Assembly (NCBI RefSeq): GCF_000524195.1
Contig: NW_020170454.1
Coordinates: forward strand, 1-64,000
Source of the DNA: Echinococcus granulosus
Lineage: Eukaryota; Platyhelminthes; Cestoda; Cyclophyllidea; Taeniidae
Length of the DNA stretch: 64,000 nt
Reading direction: 5' to 3'
Position 1 is the first letter of the stretch, and the number at the start of each line of letters is the position of its first letter. This document shows, piece after piece, positions 36,801 to 49,800 of this stretch. Under the pieces are notes generated by a model, which had not been told where the DNA came from, did no database searches, and saw only the letters and a program-made list of their open reading frames with translations. Both the position numbers and the translations under genes were made by a program.

Positions 36801-37179
36801 AATACGAAATGTGCTGCGCTTAGAGTCCTCCAGTATATCAGAGAGACTATTGACATGCGTTAAAAAACAACACGGAACCAGCAAAGACACTCATTTATTC
36901 TTCTACCCTGTAAAATGGCATTCAATCCCGTTGCTACTGATATTTCTGTGCAATTCCATTCCGTGTGAGGTTCCATCCAATTTCCAAACTGCACTGAAGA
37001 GGGCTAACTATCTAAAATTTGCACTACTCCAGACCAAACGACACTATGCAACAAGCAAATTTTGTCGTGGGAAATTTGACCTACAAGTAGAGACACTTTA
37101 TAATAGACAAGATCCAAATAGCCTTACAAGACTAAGGTTTTATCTGTACTTTTATATCATTACTTTCATTACAATGCCA

Positions 37180-37355
37180 CCCATCCTGTATCCATCCTGT
37201 ATCCATCCATCCNNNNNNNNNNNNNNNNNNNNNNNNNNNNNNNNNNNNNNNNNNNNNNNNNNNNNNNNNNNNNNNNNNNNNNNNNNNNNNNNNNNNNNNN
37301 NNNNNNNNNNNNTGTATCCATCCATCCATCCATCCATCCATCCATCCATCCATCT
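37180..37355 (+). repeat. (CATC)n microsatellite interrupted by an assembly gap
   Basis: TGTATCCATCCATCC units sit on both sides of a run of exactly 100 N (37213-37312), and the right side continues as (CATC)n. The fixed 100-N length marks an unsized scaffold gap inside the array. The open frames crossing it are artefacts. Confidence 0.95.
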
Positions 37356-38718
37356 GTCTTTCTATATGTCTATATGTATCTCAGCTCGAATTCACTTTAG
37401 CTAGTAAATACAAGGGGGGAGGGATGACACATGTTCGTACAATCAGCATCGTTAAATATTAACTACAGGCAGCCCCACAATAAACTCACTAAAAAAAACT
37501 CAAGCCACGTACCCCTTCAATTTGTCACAAGCCTTCTTCTAGATCACGAGAATGAGGTAGCGAGTGATGGTACGAATCACCTTTGTTAGGAAACTTCACG
37601 CACTCATGTGTAGGTAAAAAATCCTATTGCCCTTAGAGGAGAAGTTTGGTACTTACCAATGGAGATTGGGTTATTTTTATCTTTTTGTTCGGGTTCGTGC
37701 CAAGGTAGCCTGGAGGAATAATGCTACGTGTTAACGTACAAAAGAGTTGTGATGCCATGCCTCTGACAAGGGGAACAAACTAGGAAGACAGAAGGATCTG
37801 CTTGACCAAATAGTAAAAAAGGCTAACTCAGTACAAAACCACATGTAGAGAAGTGAAAATGGGATTTCAAAAGCCTTTCATACCATCCTGAATATTAACA
37901 GAGTTTTAACTGTATCCTTTACACATCTTACACTGGGCAAAAATTGCGTTACAAAGCAGGCTTTATTAACCTCTAAAGAGTTAGATGATTAAGGTATAAC
38001 CATTTTAACCGCATCCCATTTATAACATTAATAATAAGGAAGGCTTCTATCTATTTCGTCTACACCTTCCGAAGGAAAGAAAGCTAGCTTGACGGAGGCA
38101 AAACCCAAACTGGCAACAATTACTTGCTGAGAAATATCGAGTGAGAGCATTTTTCAGGACAAAGTGTTCTTCTTATTTTTAAAGTTTTTTTTCAAAATTG
38201 TTGTGCAGTTCGAAATCATCGCGCTATTCTAAACGAGCCAATAGTGGGCGTACAGTGACGTTGTGTGTGTAATATTGCATTTTATATATTTCATGGGCGT
38301 TCGTGTATTTGTGGTCTTTTAGGCGCGTTAATAATCCTTTTAGGTTTCGATTTATTAATTTTTTGTCATGTACACCAATTCATTTTGTGATTATCCCTTG
38401 AGAGCAACACCTGTCATGTGTGCTATTTTTCTAAATATCTGTTCGTGTAATTTTGGCTCTTGACTGTCATGCAACCAGTGTTAGGTAGGGTGTTGGTGCT
38501 CGATTAGAGTTGATCAAGCAGATTCTTGCTATATCTCTAGTGATTACTTTTACTTTAGTATGCACTGGATAAAATCTACTTTGTTTTAATAAGTTCTCTT
38601 CCCATATTTTTACTTTGCACTTGTACTTTTTGGTTCAACTCGTATTTTTTTGCGTTGGAATTCCATTACTTATTTGCCAGTGCATTTTCCAGAATTTCGC
38701 TGTTCCCACAGTTGACGT
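37356..38718. other. intergenic upstream of SMC4
   Basis: AT-rich sequence without recognisable genes between the microsatellite and the SMC4 start; it should hold the SMC4 promoter. No TATA-like or repeated element stands out. Confidence 0.4.
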
Positions 38719-41700
38719 ATGGATCTGCCTGCAGAAGGCTCTCGTCCAGTGACCATAAGTGATGAAGATTTGCTCAATAACTGCCCGCCCGTCGAAATTC
38801 CACCTCTCGAGTTTCCTTTTCATCTCTCGGATGGAAATAATTCCCGTCTTGTTCTGTCCCAAGTTGTCTGCGAGAACTTTAAGTCCTATGGCGGTCGTCG
38901 AGTACTTGGCCCTTTCCACAAGAACTTTACCTGTGTCATTGGACCCAATGGGAGCGGAAAGAGCAATGTGATCGATGCCCTTCTTTTTGTTTTCGGTTTT
39001 CGTGCCTCCAAAGTGCGTTCGAAAAAACTCAGCAGTCTTATTCACAACAGTGATGATCTTCCCAATGTCAATTTCTGTCAAGTTGCCGTCTACTTTCAGC
39101 GCATTGTTGATACCGGTAACCGTGCTGACGACTTTGAAGTTGTTCCTGGAAGTGAGTTCGTGATCTCCCGAAAAGCCTTTAAGGATAACTCAAATTCTTA
39201 CTATATCAACGACTGCAAAGCCAGTTTTAAAGAAGTCACTGGTCTTCTTCGTCAACATGGCATCGATCTAGATCATAATCGGTTCCTGATTTTACAAGGG
39301 GAAGTGGAACAAATTTCTTTAATGAAACCCAAAGCTACAACCGAATATGAGACAGGTTTCCTGGAGTACTTGGAGGTTGGTAACTGGGTGGTTTAATAGA
39401 CTTCTAGGACATTATTGGCTCGAATAGGTTCAAACTTCCGTTGGCCATTTTGGCCGACCGTATTGAGCGGTTGAAGGACATTCGATTGGAGAAATTAGCC
39501 CGTGTGAAAGCAGTGGAGAAGGAGAGAAATGAGCTTGAAACGGTAAAAGATGAGGCGGTGGCCTATTTGCGACTAATCAACAAAATGACGCGTATTAAGA
39601 ATGTCATTTACCAGAAAAAACAACATCAAGAGCTCGCAAATGAGTCCCGCTTCCGCGAGGAACTTGTCACTGTAAAACAGCAGGTTGAGGTAACTTATTA
39701 CCCATTTTCTAGTAATTTTAACTTCTGCGAATTCAGCTTTTGCCGTAGCTGGCATACCTGCATTGACTTTCAGCTTCATTTAGCTGGTGGGTACCGTTGA
39801 TAGTGCCAGAAGTAAGGAAGTGGTAGAGGTGTAGGTGTACTCGAGGAAAGGTGAACGGGTGTCTTAGTTTGACTCTTCACCTTGACAAAAGATTGATGTA
39901 GTATAAACCGGTCGAACAGGAAATTACCAGAGCCTGGTGTCGATCTGCCCATGGGCCCTAGGGTTATGGGCCCTGCACCCTTCCATGGTGCCATTCTGCT
40001 ACTACCTGTTGCGTGAAGATAACATCGGTAGCCAGTTGTGGCATAGATAGATAGAACAGCCGAGTGTTTTGAATGTGAGATGAGGTTAAGGGGTGTGTGA
40101 ATACGATATAGAGAAGGAGAAGGATGGTGACATATATGTAATCCGGGGTATTGCGTTATAGAGTGCGGTAAGGGTTGTTATCGTGTATTCTTGATAGTCT
40201 AGCTGTTAGAAACCCTCACAACCGCTTCTCGACTCCCCTTTAGAAATTCACCAAGGAAGTAACAGACTTGGTAGAGGAGTTGCATAAGCTCACATCCAAA
40301 CGTGATGAGGACGAAAAACGAGCCTCCATTCTTCAGGAGCAGCATAGAGCTGCCAAGGCTCAATTCGCTGGATACGAAGCTGAGGACAGCCGAATGCGTG
40401 ACGAGCACGCTCACCTCAAAGCCCAGGGTAAACGAACAGTAAAAGCGTTAGCAGCGGAGAAGAAGAAGCTAGATGAGATCCGTCGCTTACCTGAAGAGGC
40501 AGAGGAGCGAAGAGAGACGTTGAAAGCGCAGCTGGCAGAGTTGGAGGCCAATCGAGCGAAACAGGAGGCGATATATAAGGAGACAATGGACATTTTAACA
40601 CGGGAAACAGCCCCGCTGCGGAAGAAGATGGAAGCAGCTGAAGCAGCTTTGGCACCGGTGCAGAAGGCGGCAGATGAGGCCGCTTCCAAGCTAGCAATCG
40701 CTCGACAAGAGCTGGATCTCGCGATGTCGGCGGTGAGGCGGGAGGAGGAGAGGGCGAAAGGGGCGCGGGATGGTGCTCAATCCGCCCGGGATCGATTGGC
40801 GGAGCGGGAGCGACAGTTGGCGGAGGCGAAGCGCAATGTAACACCGCAACAGTTGAAGGAACTGCAAAAATTGAGGAGTGAGGTGGAGCGGATTAAGGCT
40901 GAGGAGAAGCAACTAGTCGAGCGGGTTAACCAGCTTAGATCCTCTTTAATGGAGGCTAAGTCCTCCTTCCAGGTGAGCCTTTTTGACATGTAGAATGCCT
41001 TTTCGCTTTAAGGCGCCGTTTTAATTTTGATCAACTTTCCTTCCCAGAGTGACAATTCTCGAAATCGTGTCCTCACAGCTCTTTCCACGGCAGCCCAGGA
41101 AGGGAAGTTGAAAGGTATCATTGGACGTTTAGGAGATTTGGGTGTGATTCCGCAGAAATATGACATCGCCATATCCACATCCTGTGGTGCCTTAGACCAC
41201 ATTGTTGTGGAGACTATGGAACTTGCTCAAAGGGCTGTTGAGTATTTAAAGAAGCACAGCCTTGGACAGGCGTCTTTTATCGGTGAGCTTGAATTCTTTT
41301 CCAATTCTTTTGTCGTCTCCATTTATGCAAAAATTGGCCAATTATCATACACCTTTTTATCAAACTACTCATTCATCTATCCATTTGGGATCCATCCATT
41401 CATCCTGATCTGTCCACTACTTTTGAGTTGTTTAATTCTTTGAACTACCCTGGACCCTCAATTCAATTCCAACCTACAAATCCATCCACACACGGTCAAA
41501 CCGCCCGATTTTCCCGATTCACACAGTCTGAATCCAACTCCTTGCCCATACATTCTACCCCAATTTGAATTTTTCTCCACCTATCAATCAAAAGTTAGAT
41601 TTTACTGACAAACGGGTTTTCGACCTTAGAGGGCGCTAGCAAACCATGGATAGATTATTTCATTTTCAGATGATATTCGCTTGCTGATAATTGTCTAACA

Positions 41701-44700
41701 GACTCAAGAGAAGGAAGCTTTTTTTCTAGCTCTTGACAAGATGCAGAGCTGGACGAAAGAAGCGGCTAAGCCATTTGTTGGGCCAGTGCCGTCGGCCCAA
41801 CGGCTCTTTGATTTAGTGGACACCTCTGTGAATCCGCGGGTGAAACCATGCTTCTACTTCGCCCTCCGTAACACCCTGATCGCGGATAATTTGGATGTGG
41901 CGGTCGACTGGGCCTTCAAGCACAAAAACCGCTTCAGGGTCGTCACTCTCCAGGTAGGTGGCTGATGGTTATGTTGATGCATTTAAGCTAAAACATCCGT
42001 TCCTCTTGAATTCGTTTTTTTCATCCTTGGGCTGGGCATCCATCGTAGAGCAATCAGTTCATCTTTTTCTGTGCTGTCAATCCATTTACTTGTCCATTCA
42101 CCATCCACCCATTCCTCATTTACCCCTTTATTCTTGAGTCATACATTCAGGATCTACTCGTCTGCCGCTGATCGATTCCTTATTCTCCGATTCACTTATT
42201 CCTGTGGTCTGGTTCTCCTCACAAATTTCTGATTCACGCATCTATCCCCTATCCATCATTGTCGGTATTTATTGGTATGATCTTTAGCGGCCCGCGTATG
42301 GATTTATCCTCTTTTTACCACCTTGACCCACCGATTTGTTCACTTATACGTGATCATTTCATCCTCTCAGGTCCATTTATCGGTAAAGTATTCATCCATC
42401 CTGATTCCATTCCTGTATTTGTCCATTCATATTGGATCCAGTCGTCGCCAGTGGTCTGCCTCTGCTTAATGAATGTACCAATCATTACCGACACCTTTTA
42501 GTCACATCTGTAGTGGCTTGTGCCCTTATTGTTTACTAGGGTCAATTGATAGAGACATCGGGAGCTATGTCCGGTGGCGGCAGTGGACGCCCGGTCTCTG
42601 GCCGAATGAACACAGACGCTCAGAAGGCGCGTCGTCGTAGCAGCGGCGTTCCGCTTTTTACCGAGACATTCATTGCAGAGAAGGAGACTGAGCTCGCAGA
42701 TTGCGAGGTCCGTCTTACGAAGGTTCGACAGCGTCGTGAACAGCTTGAAGATACTGAGGCTCAACTCTCGCAACGCATTCAGGAGGCTCAACGGGTCGTC
42801 ACGAAGTGTCAGGTAAGTTGAATAATCGGGGCACTTATTTATCAAATTACTAGCCTATTTTGAGAAGCTTGGCTGTTCTGGTAGAACGAGATGGAGCGGC
42901 TACGAGAGGAGGCAGAGGTGCTGGAACAGGAAGCAGCACAGGCGGAAGTTCGCGCGGCACAAACGGGACCTTCGGCGAAGGAGCGAGAGAGGATGGAGGG
43001 ATCAGTGGCTAATTTAGAGCGTCTGCATGCGAGTAAGGCGGAAAAAGCAGAAGTTTTGCGTAAACGTGTGGATGAGGTGAAGACGGATCTGGTGGATGCT
43101 GGCTCCGCGAGACTCGCCGCTGTTCGATCAAGGGTTGGACTTGTGGAGTCGAAGATTAAGGAGGTGAGGTACAGATATAGTTTTGTTATACTCCATGATC
43201 CATCCATCTCTGATTTATTCATCCATCCCTGAGTTATTCATCTATCCATGCTGGATCCATTTGTATTACATGTGAGTCATTCAGCCCAAACTCCTGTTTT
43301 TAGTCCTTAATCCATTCAAACAATTCTCCTCTTTATTCTCTCCGCCAACTTTGATCTTCCTTGTTTTTATTCAGCTATTCTGAGTCCTTGGAGATGTAGT
43401 AATCCCTAGCCTCTGGCTTGATCACGCGCATATATGATTGGGACGATCGCAACCACATGTAGCAATTCCACATGTTCTTTCGAACCACCGGTTTTGACAT
43501 TCTCCTTTTCTTCCCCGCTTTCTTCAGACCAATGATCTCTTCACGAAGCTGGAGGTGGACATCAAGTCAGCGCATCGCAATCAGGCAAAATGCGAGGCGA
43601 AGGTGAAGGCTTACGAGGAAGAGGTGGAGAACCTCAAGGCGAAACTCACCGCCATCGATGCTCGCATGGTGGAGATTGAAAAAACCGCCAAGGTCTGCAT
43701 GGAGGAGTTTCAGGAGCTCCAAAAGACGGTGAGCTCCTGAATTCATGCGTCTACCCCTTGAACTTCCAGAACATCAGAGTAAACAGTCAGGAAGGTGTCA
43801 AATTTATATTTTTTGTTTCAGACGGGTTCATGTATGACTCGTGAGGCATGTTTTGGGGGTTTAACATAAAGGGGAAAGGTGTAACTAATTTTTTGAACGG
43901 ACTTTACATCAAATCTAGGTTTGTTGTTGGATTATGAATATGAACGAGTTTTTTAGCTTCAGAGAGTTTTATGCTCTTGATGGGGGGTTTCATATAGAAA
44001 AAAAATTGCGCTAAAACTGATACTTTCTTGATTGGATGCTAACTTAAACGTATAAGTCTGATTCATAAATACAGGAGGCATCCATTGTTGAACTCGCTTT
44101 GGGTATTTTTGGGGAGCTTTGCAAATCGGTGAGCTCTTGGTAGCAGGATGATTTTTGGGGTATCAGAAAATCTGCTGGCGTCCTAGCCTTTCATAACCTT
44201 CATAAAGTGCTGGAAAAGCAGATTAGTGAATTTAAATTGAGGAGTTTAAGTAATTCTCACATAAAATTTGTTTTTAACTTACTAAAACCACTTTGAGGCG
44301 TACATTCCTCGTGAATCAGGGCGCCCCATGGTTGCTTACCTTCCTAATTTTATGGACAGTTTTCAAATGCTTCAAAAGACATTTGTTGTCTAAGTTTTGT
44401 CTAAATTCAAATTTAAAGTGTAGCTCTAGTTGTCGTACTTAAACGTCAAAATACTGTCGTTGACGTTTTTTTTTTGCTTGCCTGCGTAGATCAAAGATCT
44501 GACTCAGGGATTGTCGGCAGTAGGCGAGGCGATCGAGAAGGTGGAGACCGCATTGGCTGCCAGTCGAAAGGCGGAGGTCGGAGTGCAGCGCAAGGCTGAG
44601 GAGCTCCGCACACAGGCCAAGGAAGCCGGTGGCCGGGCGAGAGGGTGGCAGATGAAACTGCGCTCCCTCCGACTCCACACCATCGAAGATGATGATGACG

Positions 44701-46046
44701 ACGAGGGGGAAGCAGGAACGACGGAAGACGGTGTAGAAAGTGGAAGGCGTACTAGCCAATCAATGGATGATGTGACACCCTGCTCCATATCTTCAAGTCA
44801 TGCTTGTACTTCCTCCTCTTCGAAGGAGAAAAGTTTGAAGCTACCTGTGTATACGGAGGAACAACTGGCTGGTGAATGCTCATCTTAATGGCCTGTTTCT
44901 CGTGCCCTTGAACTCTTGAATTTGTGGTTTTATTGTAGTTCCATCATTACCCATTGCTTAGACTATCTATTGAGCACAATTATATTGCCAGCTATGATAG
45001 TCCGTAACTGATTTACAATTCACTGGAACCCCGAACTGTACTGGCCGGTTTAGTTAATCTGCTGTTCCTTATTCATTCACTCGTAGAAATGAAGGTGAAC
45101 GAAGCAGAAGTGCGCCGTTTAGAGGAGCAGACGGCAGCCATGGCACCAAACATGTCCGCCATCGAACAGTATCGTAAGAAGGTCGATCTCTACCTCAAAC
45201 GTGTGGCCGAGTTGGATCAGGTCACGGAACTGCGATCTGAGCAGTTGCGTCAGGAGGCTGACGCCAAAACTAAACGTCTCAGTGAATTTATGAGTGGTTT
45301 CAACATCATTACGACGCGACTGAAGGAGATGTACCAGATGCTTACGCAGGGTAGGTCCACCTCGGCACCTATCATGATTATTCATTTTAACCTTAGGCGG
45401 AGATGCTGAATTGGAGTTGATCGACTCACTGGACCCCTTCTCCGAGGGCATCGTTTTCAGCGTCCGTCCACCGAAGAAGACGTGGAAGAGTATTGCAAAT
45501 CTATCAGGAGGAGAGAAGACACTTTCTTCCCTAGCCCTGGTTTTCGCTCTGCATCACTATAAGCCCACACCACTCTATGTGATGGATGAGATAGACGCGG
45601 CGCTGGATTTTAAGAACGTCTCGATTGTGGGTAACTATGTAGTGGAAAGGACGAAGAACGCGCAATTTGTGATTATCTCGTTGAGAAATAACATGTTTGA
45701 GTTGGCAGACAGGTTGGTGGGGATTTACAAGACCCACAATATTACCAAGTCGATTGCGTTGGATTGCGCGAGTCTGTCAAGACGGTTGGAAGCCGCGGTG
45801 GCTGCTAGGCTGGGAACGAAAATACAGAACAATTCTGACAAACAGTGTAATATGGTCATTTTAATCACCTGAGTTGATCTGTACATTCACTTTGAATTTA
45901 TTTGAGTCGTATTTTCTCCAGGTGTGCCGCCCAAACAGGAGGAGACTGGACGGCTGGTGACAGCAATGGAGACAGCGGTAATGGAACCGGCGAGAAGCAC
46001 TTGTAGTACCGATTCTGCACAAACATTTATTCCCCAGATGAACTGA
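38719..46046 (+). CDS. SMC4: condensin core subunit SMC4
   Basis: ATPase core of condensin, paired with SMC2 for mitotic chromosome compaction. Twelve exons: 38719-39375, 39408-39689, 40244-40972, 41048-41282, 41730-41953, 42540-42812, 42885-43163, 43528-43728, 44490-44871, 45087-45350, 45397-45846, 45922-46046; 1366 residues (about 1290 in human). Walker A GPNGSGKSNVIDAL starts at residue 75. The two coiled-coil arms flank a hinge containing IIGRLGDLGVIPQKYDIAIS and RLFDLVDTSVNPRVKPCFYF. The C-terminal head has PFSEGIVFSVRPPKKTWK, signature NLSGGEKTLSSLALVF and Walker B LYVMDEIDAALD. The second coiled arm is interrupted by an acidic/serine-rich insert (44680-44830). The last exon encodes a non-conserved tail; an alternative read-through ends at 45872. 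Intron 1 is 32 nt. Confidence 0.96.
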
Positions 46047-46843
46047 AAGGAGGATTCATATTTTGAATTTTACGTACACATTTGTATATGGATGTCTTAC
46101 ACTAGAGGATTTGTTATACTGTTGTTTGTGAGTTTGCTGTTGGATCTACCAACTTCAGGGTTGATGGGCGGCTTTGCTGGTTTTGGTGCCTGGCTGTATT
46201 TCATCTAAAGTGGAGGTGGGTCGAGTCCTAACCTGTAGTAAATCAAGGAAACATTGGTTGGTCCGGCTAATACTGTTCTTGTTTAGCGTATGGGATTCAC
46301 GCCATATGCTGAAAACTTGTTAAAACTATTTGTGAAGGAATGCAACAGGCAGGTCTTTAAGAATGCAAGGCATTAAGATCTGGCATATTTGAGAACATTT
46401 AGTAAACTTTAGCCCCTTGCATACTTTGAAATCTAACTATAACTACTTCTAAATACACTTTCTATGCTAAGGTCAATTTAAAAATAAGAATGGTTGTACC
46501 TTAGTGAAAATTGTGTTGCATTTTTGCAAAAAAAACAATTTCTTTTCACTTTAGATTATACTGAATAGACTATCAAGGTAATTTTTCTAACCGTCATTTT
46601 CAAAGAGGTCGGTTAGTCACTTCGTGTGTAAGCTTTACTTAGTCGATGGAGTAAATTTCGTAAAAGGCTTAGTTTATTAGTGCTTTATTGATCTGAACCC
46701 ACTTACTTTAACTGATCACAGCTAAGATACCTTATGCCTTTATCAAAAAACCCACAAAGTTGTTGCATGGTGGCACGTGCCTGTCTTGATCATGTACATT
46801 GTTAGCCGACGTTGGTTAAGAGCCCGCCATTGCAGGTTTTGGT
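46047..46843. other. short intergenic region SMC4-PSMD1
   Basis: About 0.8 kb between the SMC4 stop and the PSMD1 start on the same strand. AT-rich; no gene, repeat or clear promoter motif was seen. Confidence 0.5.
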
Positions 46844-49800
46844 ATGGCATTGACATCTGCGGCCGGTTTTATCGCGTTACTGGAGGATGAACGACAAGAC
46901 ATTAAGGTAATTTCGTATTGTTTGACTACATTTCTCTAGGCCTTTGCTTTGAAACGCTTAACTGACCTGGTCGATGAATTTTGGGCTGAAATATCGGAGT
47001 CAGTTGATAAGATTGAAATACTATATGAGGACACCACTTTTGCCTATCATAAAGCGGCTGCCCTCCTTGCATCAAAAGTTTATTTTAATCTTGGTGAGTA
47101 TGATGATGCTCTGCACTTTGCCCTTTGTGCTGAGGAATTGTTCGACCCTAACGCAAAATCGGAGTACGTCAGAACCATGATAAGTATGCTCTTCTATTAT
47201 TGTTGACATGGTTTTAGCCAAATGCATTGACAAATACACTTCCATTCGTGCTGAAGATGAAAATAATCTAGGCCATAGGCTATCCGCAAAGGACCTAAAA
47301 TCAAGTGGAAGGAAATGGTCTGTTGGTGATGGCAGTACCTACTTCCAACTTGAAACTGTCGTCAACCGAATGTTTAACAGGTGCTTTGCTCATAAGCAGT
47401 TTAAGCAAGCACTTGGTATTGCCATTGAAACGAGAAGGTAGGCTTATGTAACTGAATTGGACTTTGTTCCAGAGAGGATACTTTCGAACAAGCTATCACG
47501 CTGGCGGAAGACCGTGATGACATGTTGCGTTACGCGCTCAAAGTGGTTCTTACACTTGTAGACAGTGTTAAGCTACGCAACCGCTTATTGAGCATTCTTG
47601 TTCGTATATACAGTAAAAACCCAACACCTGCTGATTCCGTTCATATCTGCCAATGTCTTGTTCTCATGGATGATTCAAAGGTAGCTTTAAAGATAGTAGG
47701 GAATTCAAGCCAAATCAACTAAATTTAATCCAGTGTTTTGATTTTTAGGCCACTGCTGAGGCTCTTGAAGGCTTGATTTTATTGTCCGAAGAAGCGGCTG
47801 TCACTGCCTATCAAATCGGCTTCGACCTCTACGAAAATGCCACGCAGGAGTTTTTACATCAGGTGTCCGATACTTTGTCGCACAGTGAAAAGATTGGGCA
47901 CTTGATGGTGCGTCCGAAACCCGCTGGAAACGAGGAGGGGGATACAAAAAAACCGGAAGAGGGAGCCACTGGTGAACCCGGTCCTGCTGAACAGCCTTCT
48001 GAGGAGGATTTTAAAACTGAACTTTCTAGCAAAGATAAAGCTATCAAGAATCGTCTCGAACTACTTAAGAGCATTCTCTCTGGTGATAAAGTAAGCTAAG
48101 TTGCGCGTGTTTCGATTATGTTACCGCTTAATTTTAAGTTTTTTTTTCCCATTAGGTGATTGAACTTCATCTGCAATTCCTTATCCGTAACAACAAGGCC
48201 GACTTGCGCTTGCTTGAACGAATTAAGGAGGATGTCCGTAATTCAGTTACACATAACGCCACTGTAATTGCCAACAGTTTGATGCATTGTGGAACCACTT
48301 CGGACCAGTTTCTCCGTGATCATCTCACATGGCTGGGCAAGGCTGTCAACTGGGCCAAGTTTACAGCAACTGCTACTCTTGGTGTCATACATCGAGGTAC
48401 CCACCCTATCTTCTTTTCATGCTCTTATTTTCGGAAGTGTATTGCCAATTCCTTTTAAATAGGAAACGAAAAAGAGGCGCTTCGTCTTATGTCCGCCTAC
48501 CTTCCGAAGGATTCTAGTGGATCTTCCAGTAGTGTCTACACTGAGGGTGGAGGTTTGTATGCTCTGGGTCTAATCCACGCTAATCACGGCGGCACAATGA
48601 CTGGTAGGCCTTGAAAATTATTTCAAATTTCCCCTTTTTTGCTTATTGAGCCCTACTCTTGCAAATTTGTGGTTTTTTGGGATTCAGATTACCTCCTGAC
48701 TCAGTGCAAGGAGGCTATAGCAGAGCCTGTGCGTCATGGCGCCTGTTTGGGTCTTGGCTTGGCTGCTATGGGTACTGGTCGAGAAGATATTTACGAGCAG
48801 ATCAAACAGCACCTGTTCCAGGATGATGCCATCACTGGTCAGTTCTTTTGATGTTATTTCAAACAATTTTCTCTCCACTGATTTTGCTTCTTTGATAACT
48901 CTGACATCAAGGATGTAATCAAACTGTATCTCATCTTCCCTGCTTATTAAACCTAGTATTTTGGACTTTAGTGCTTACTTATCAATTCACACTACTTACT
49001 CGATTTCAATTGTTAATAACTTTTTTAAATGACACTCAAATATGCATTTTTTTTGCCGCCTATTTGATTTAAATATCGATGTACACTTTAAGTTTGGCTC
49101 TGTAGGCTCGGGTCATTTGCTTCCAATTTCTTCAAATTCATAGGATTTTAAATTACTGATTAGTGCCATCTTTAATCATTTTTTTGTTTCCGTACAGCGT
49201 TGTGTATGTTATCAAATTTTAAAGGTGATGCTTAGCCGCACTTCACCATCAACACTGCTAACTGACCCTTTTTTCCCACTTTTACTACTTCAGGATTTGA
49301 AGCTTTGTCTTTTTGTTTTAAAAACATAATTTTCATGCTCGTATATGAATGCTGGTAAGATGTGATGCCGTATATTCATAGGTGGGCAAAATATTGAGTC
49401 ACGTTTCTTGTTTTTAAATAAATTTCCAGTGCCTCTGTTCAAAGCCAATTTTTAGCTTCGTCATTTTGCTAGTGATTTTGTCAATTGAAGGCTGTAACTT
49501 ATACTGGTTTTTCATTTGACTACTCAACTCACCTTAGTCGGAAATAAGAATAAATTATGAAGTTAACAGTTTTCGAAAAGAATCACTGTCCCTCTCGTGC
49601 GTGCGTCATCGATGCTGTCAGGAATGGAAAGTACTTTTAACCCCTGTGTTTTTTTAATAGTCGATTTTGCACCCACTAGATGGGGTTCACTGGTGATGAA
49701 ATTGTTAGTTCAAATTTTTATTTCAAATATGTCCGGTCTATGAACTTTATGAGCTTGTTACTAGTATACGAAAAGGTTTTTTTTAAATTTGTTATCATTG

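Noticed and set aside
36811..37404. 197-codon open frame across the first N gap
   Set aside because: Half of it is N or CATC microsatellite; the frame is an artefact.
38635..39081. 148-codon minus-strand open frame
   Set aside because: It is antisense to the SMC4 first exon, which carries the unambiguous Walker A motif.
40411..40844. Long minus-strand open frames opposite SMC4 exon 3
   Set aside because: Shadows of coiled-coil coding sequence on the plus strand; composition is biased by the GAG/AAG codons opposite.
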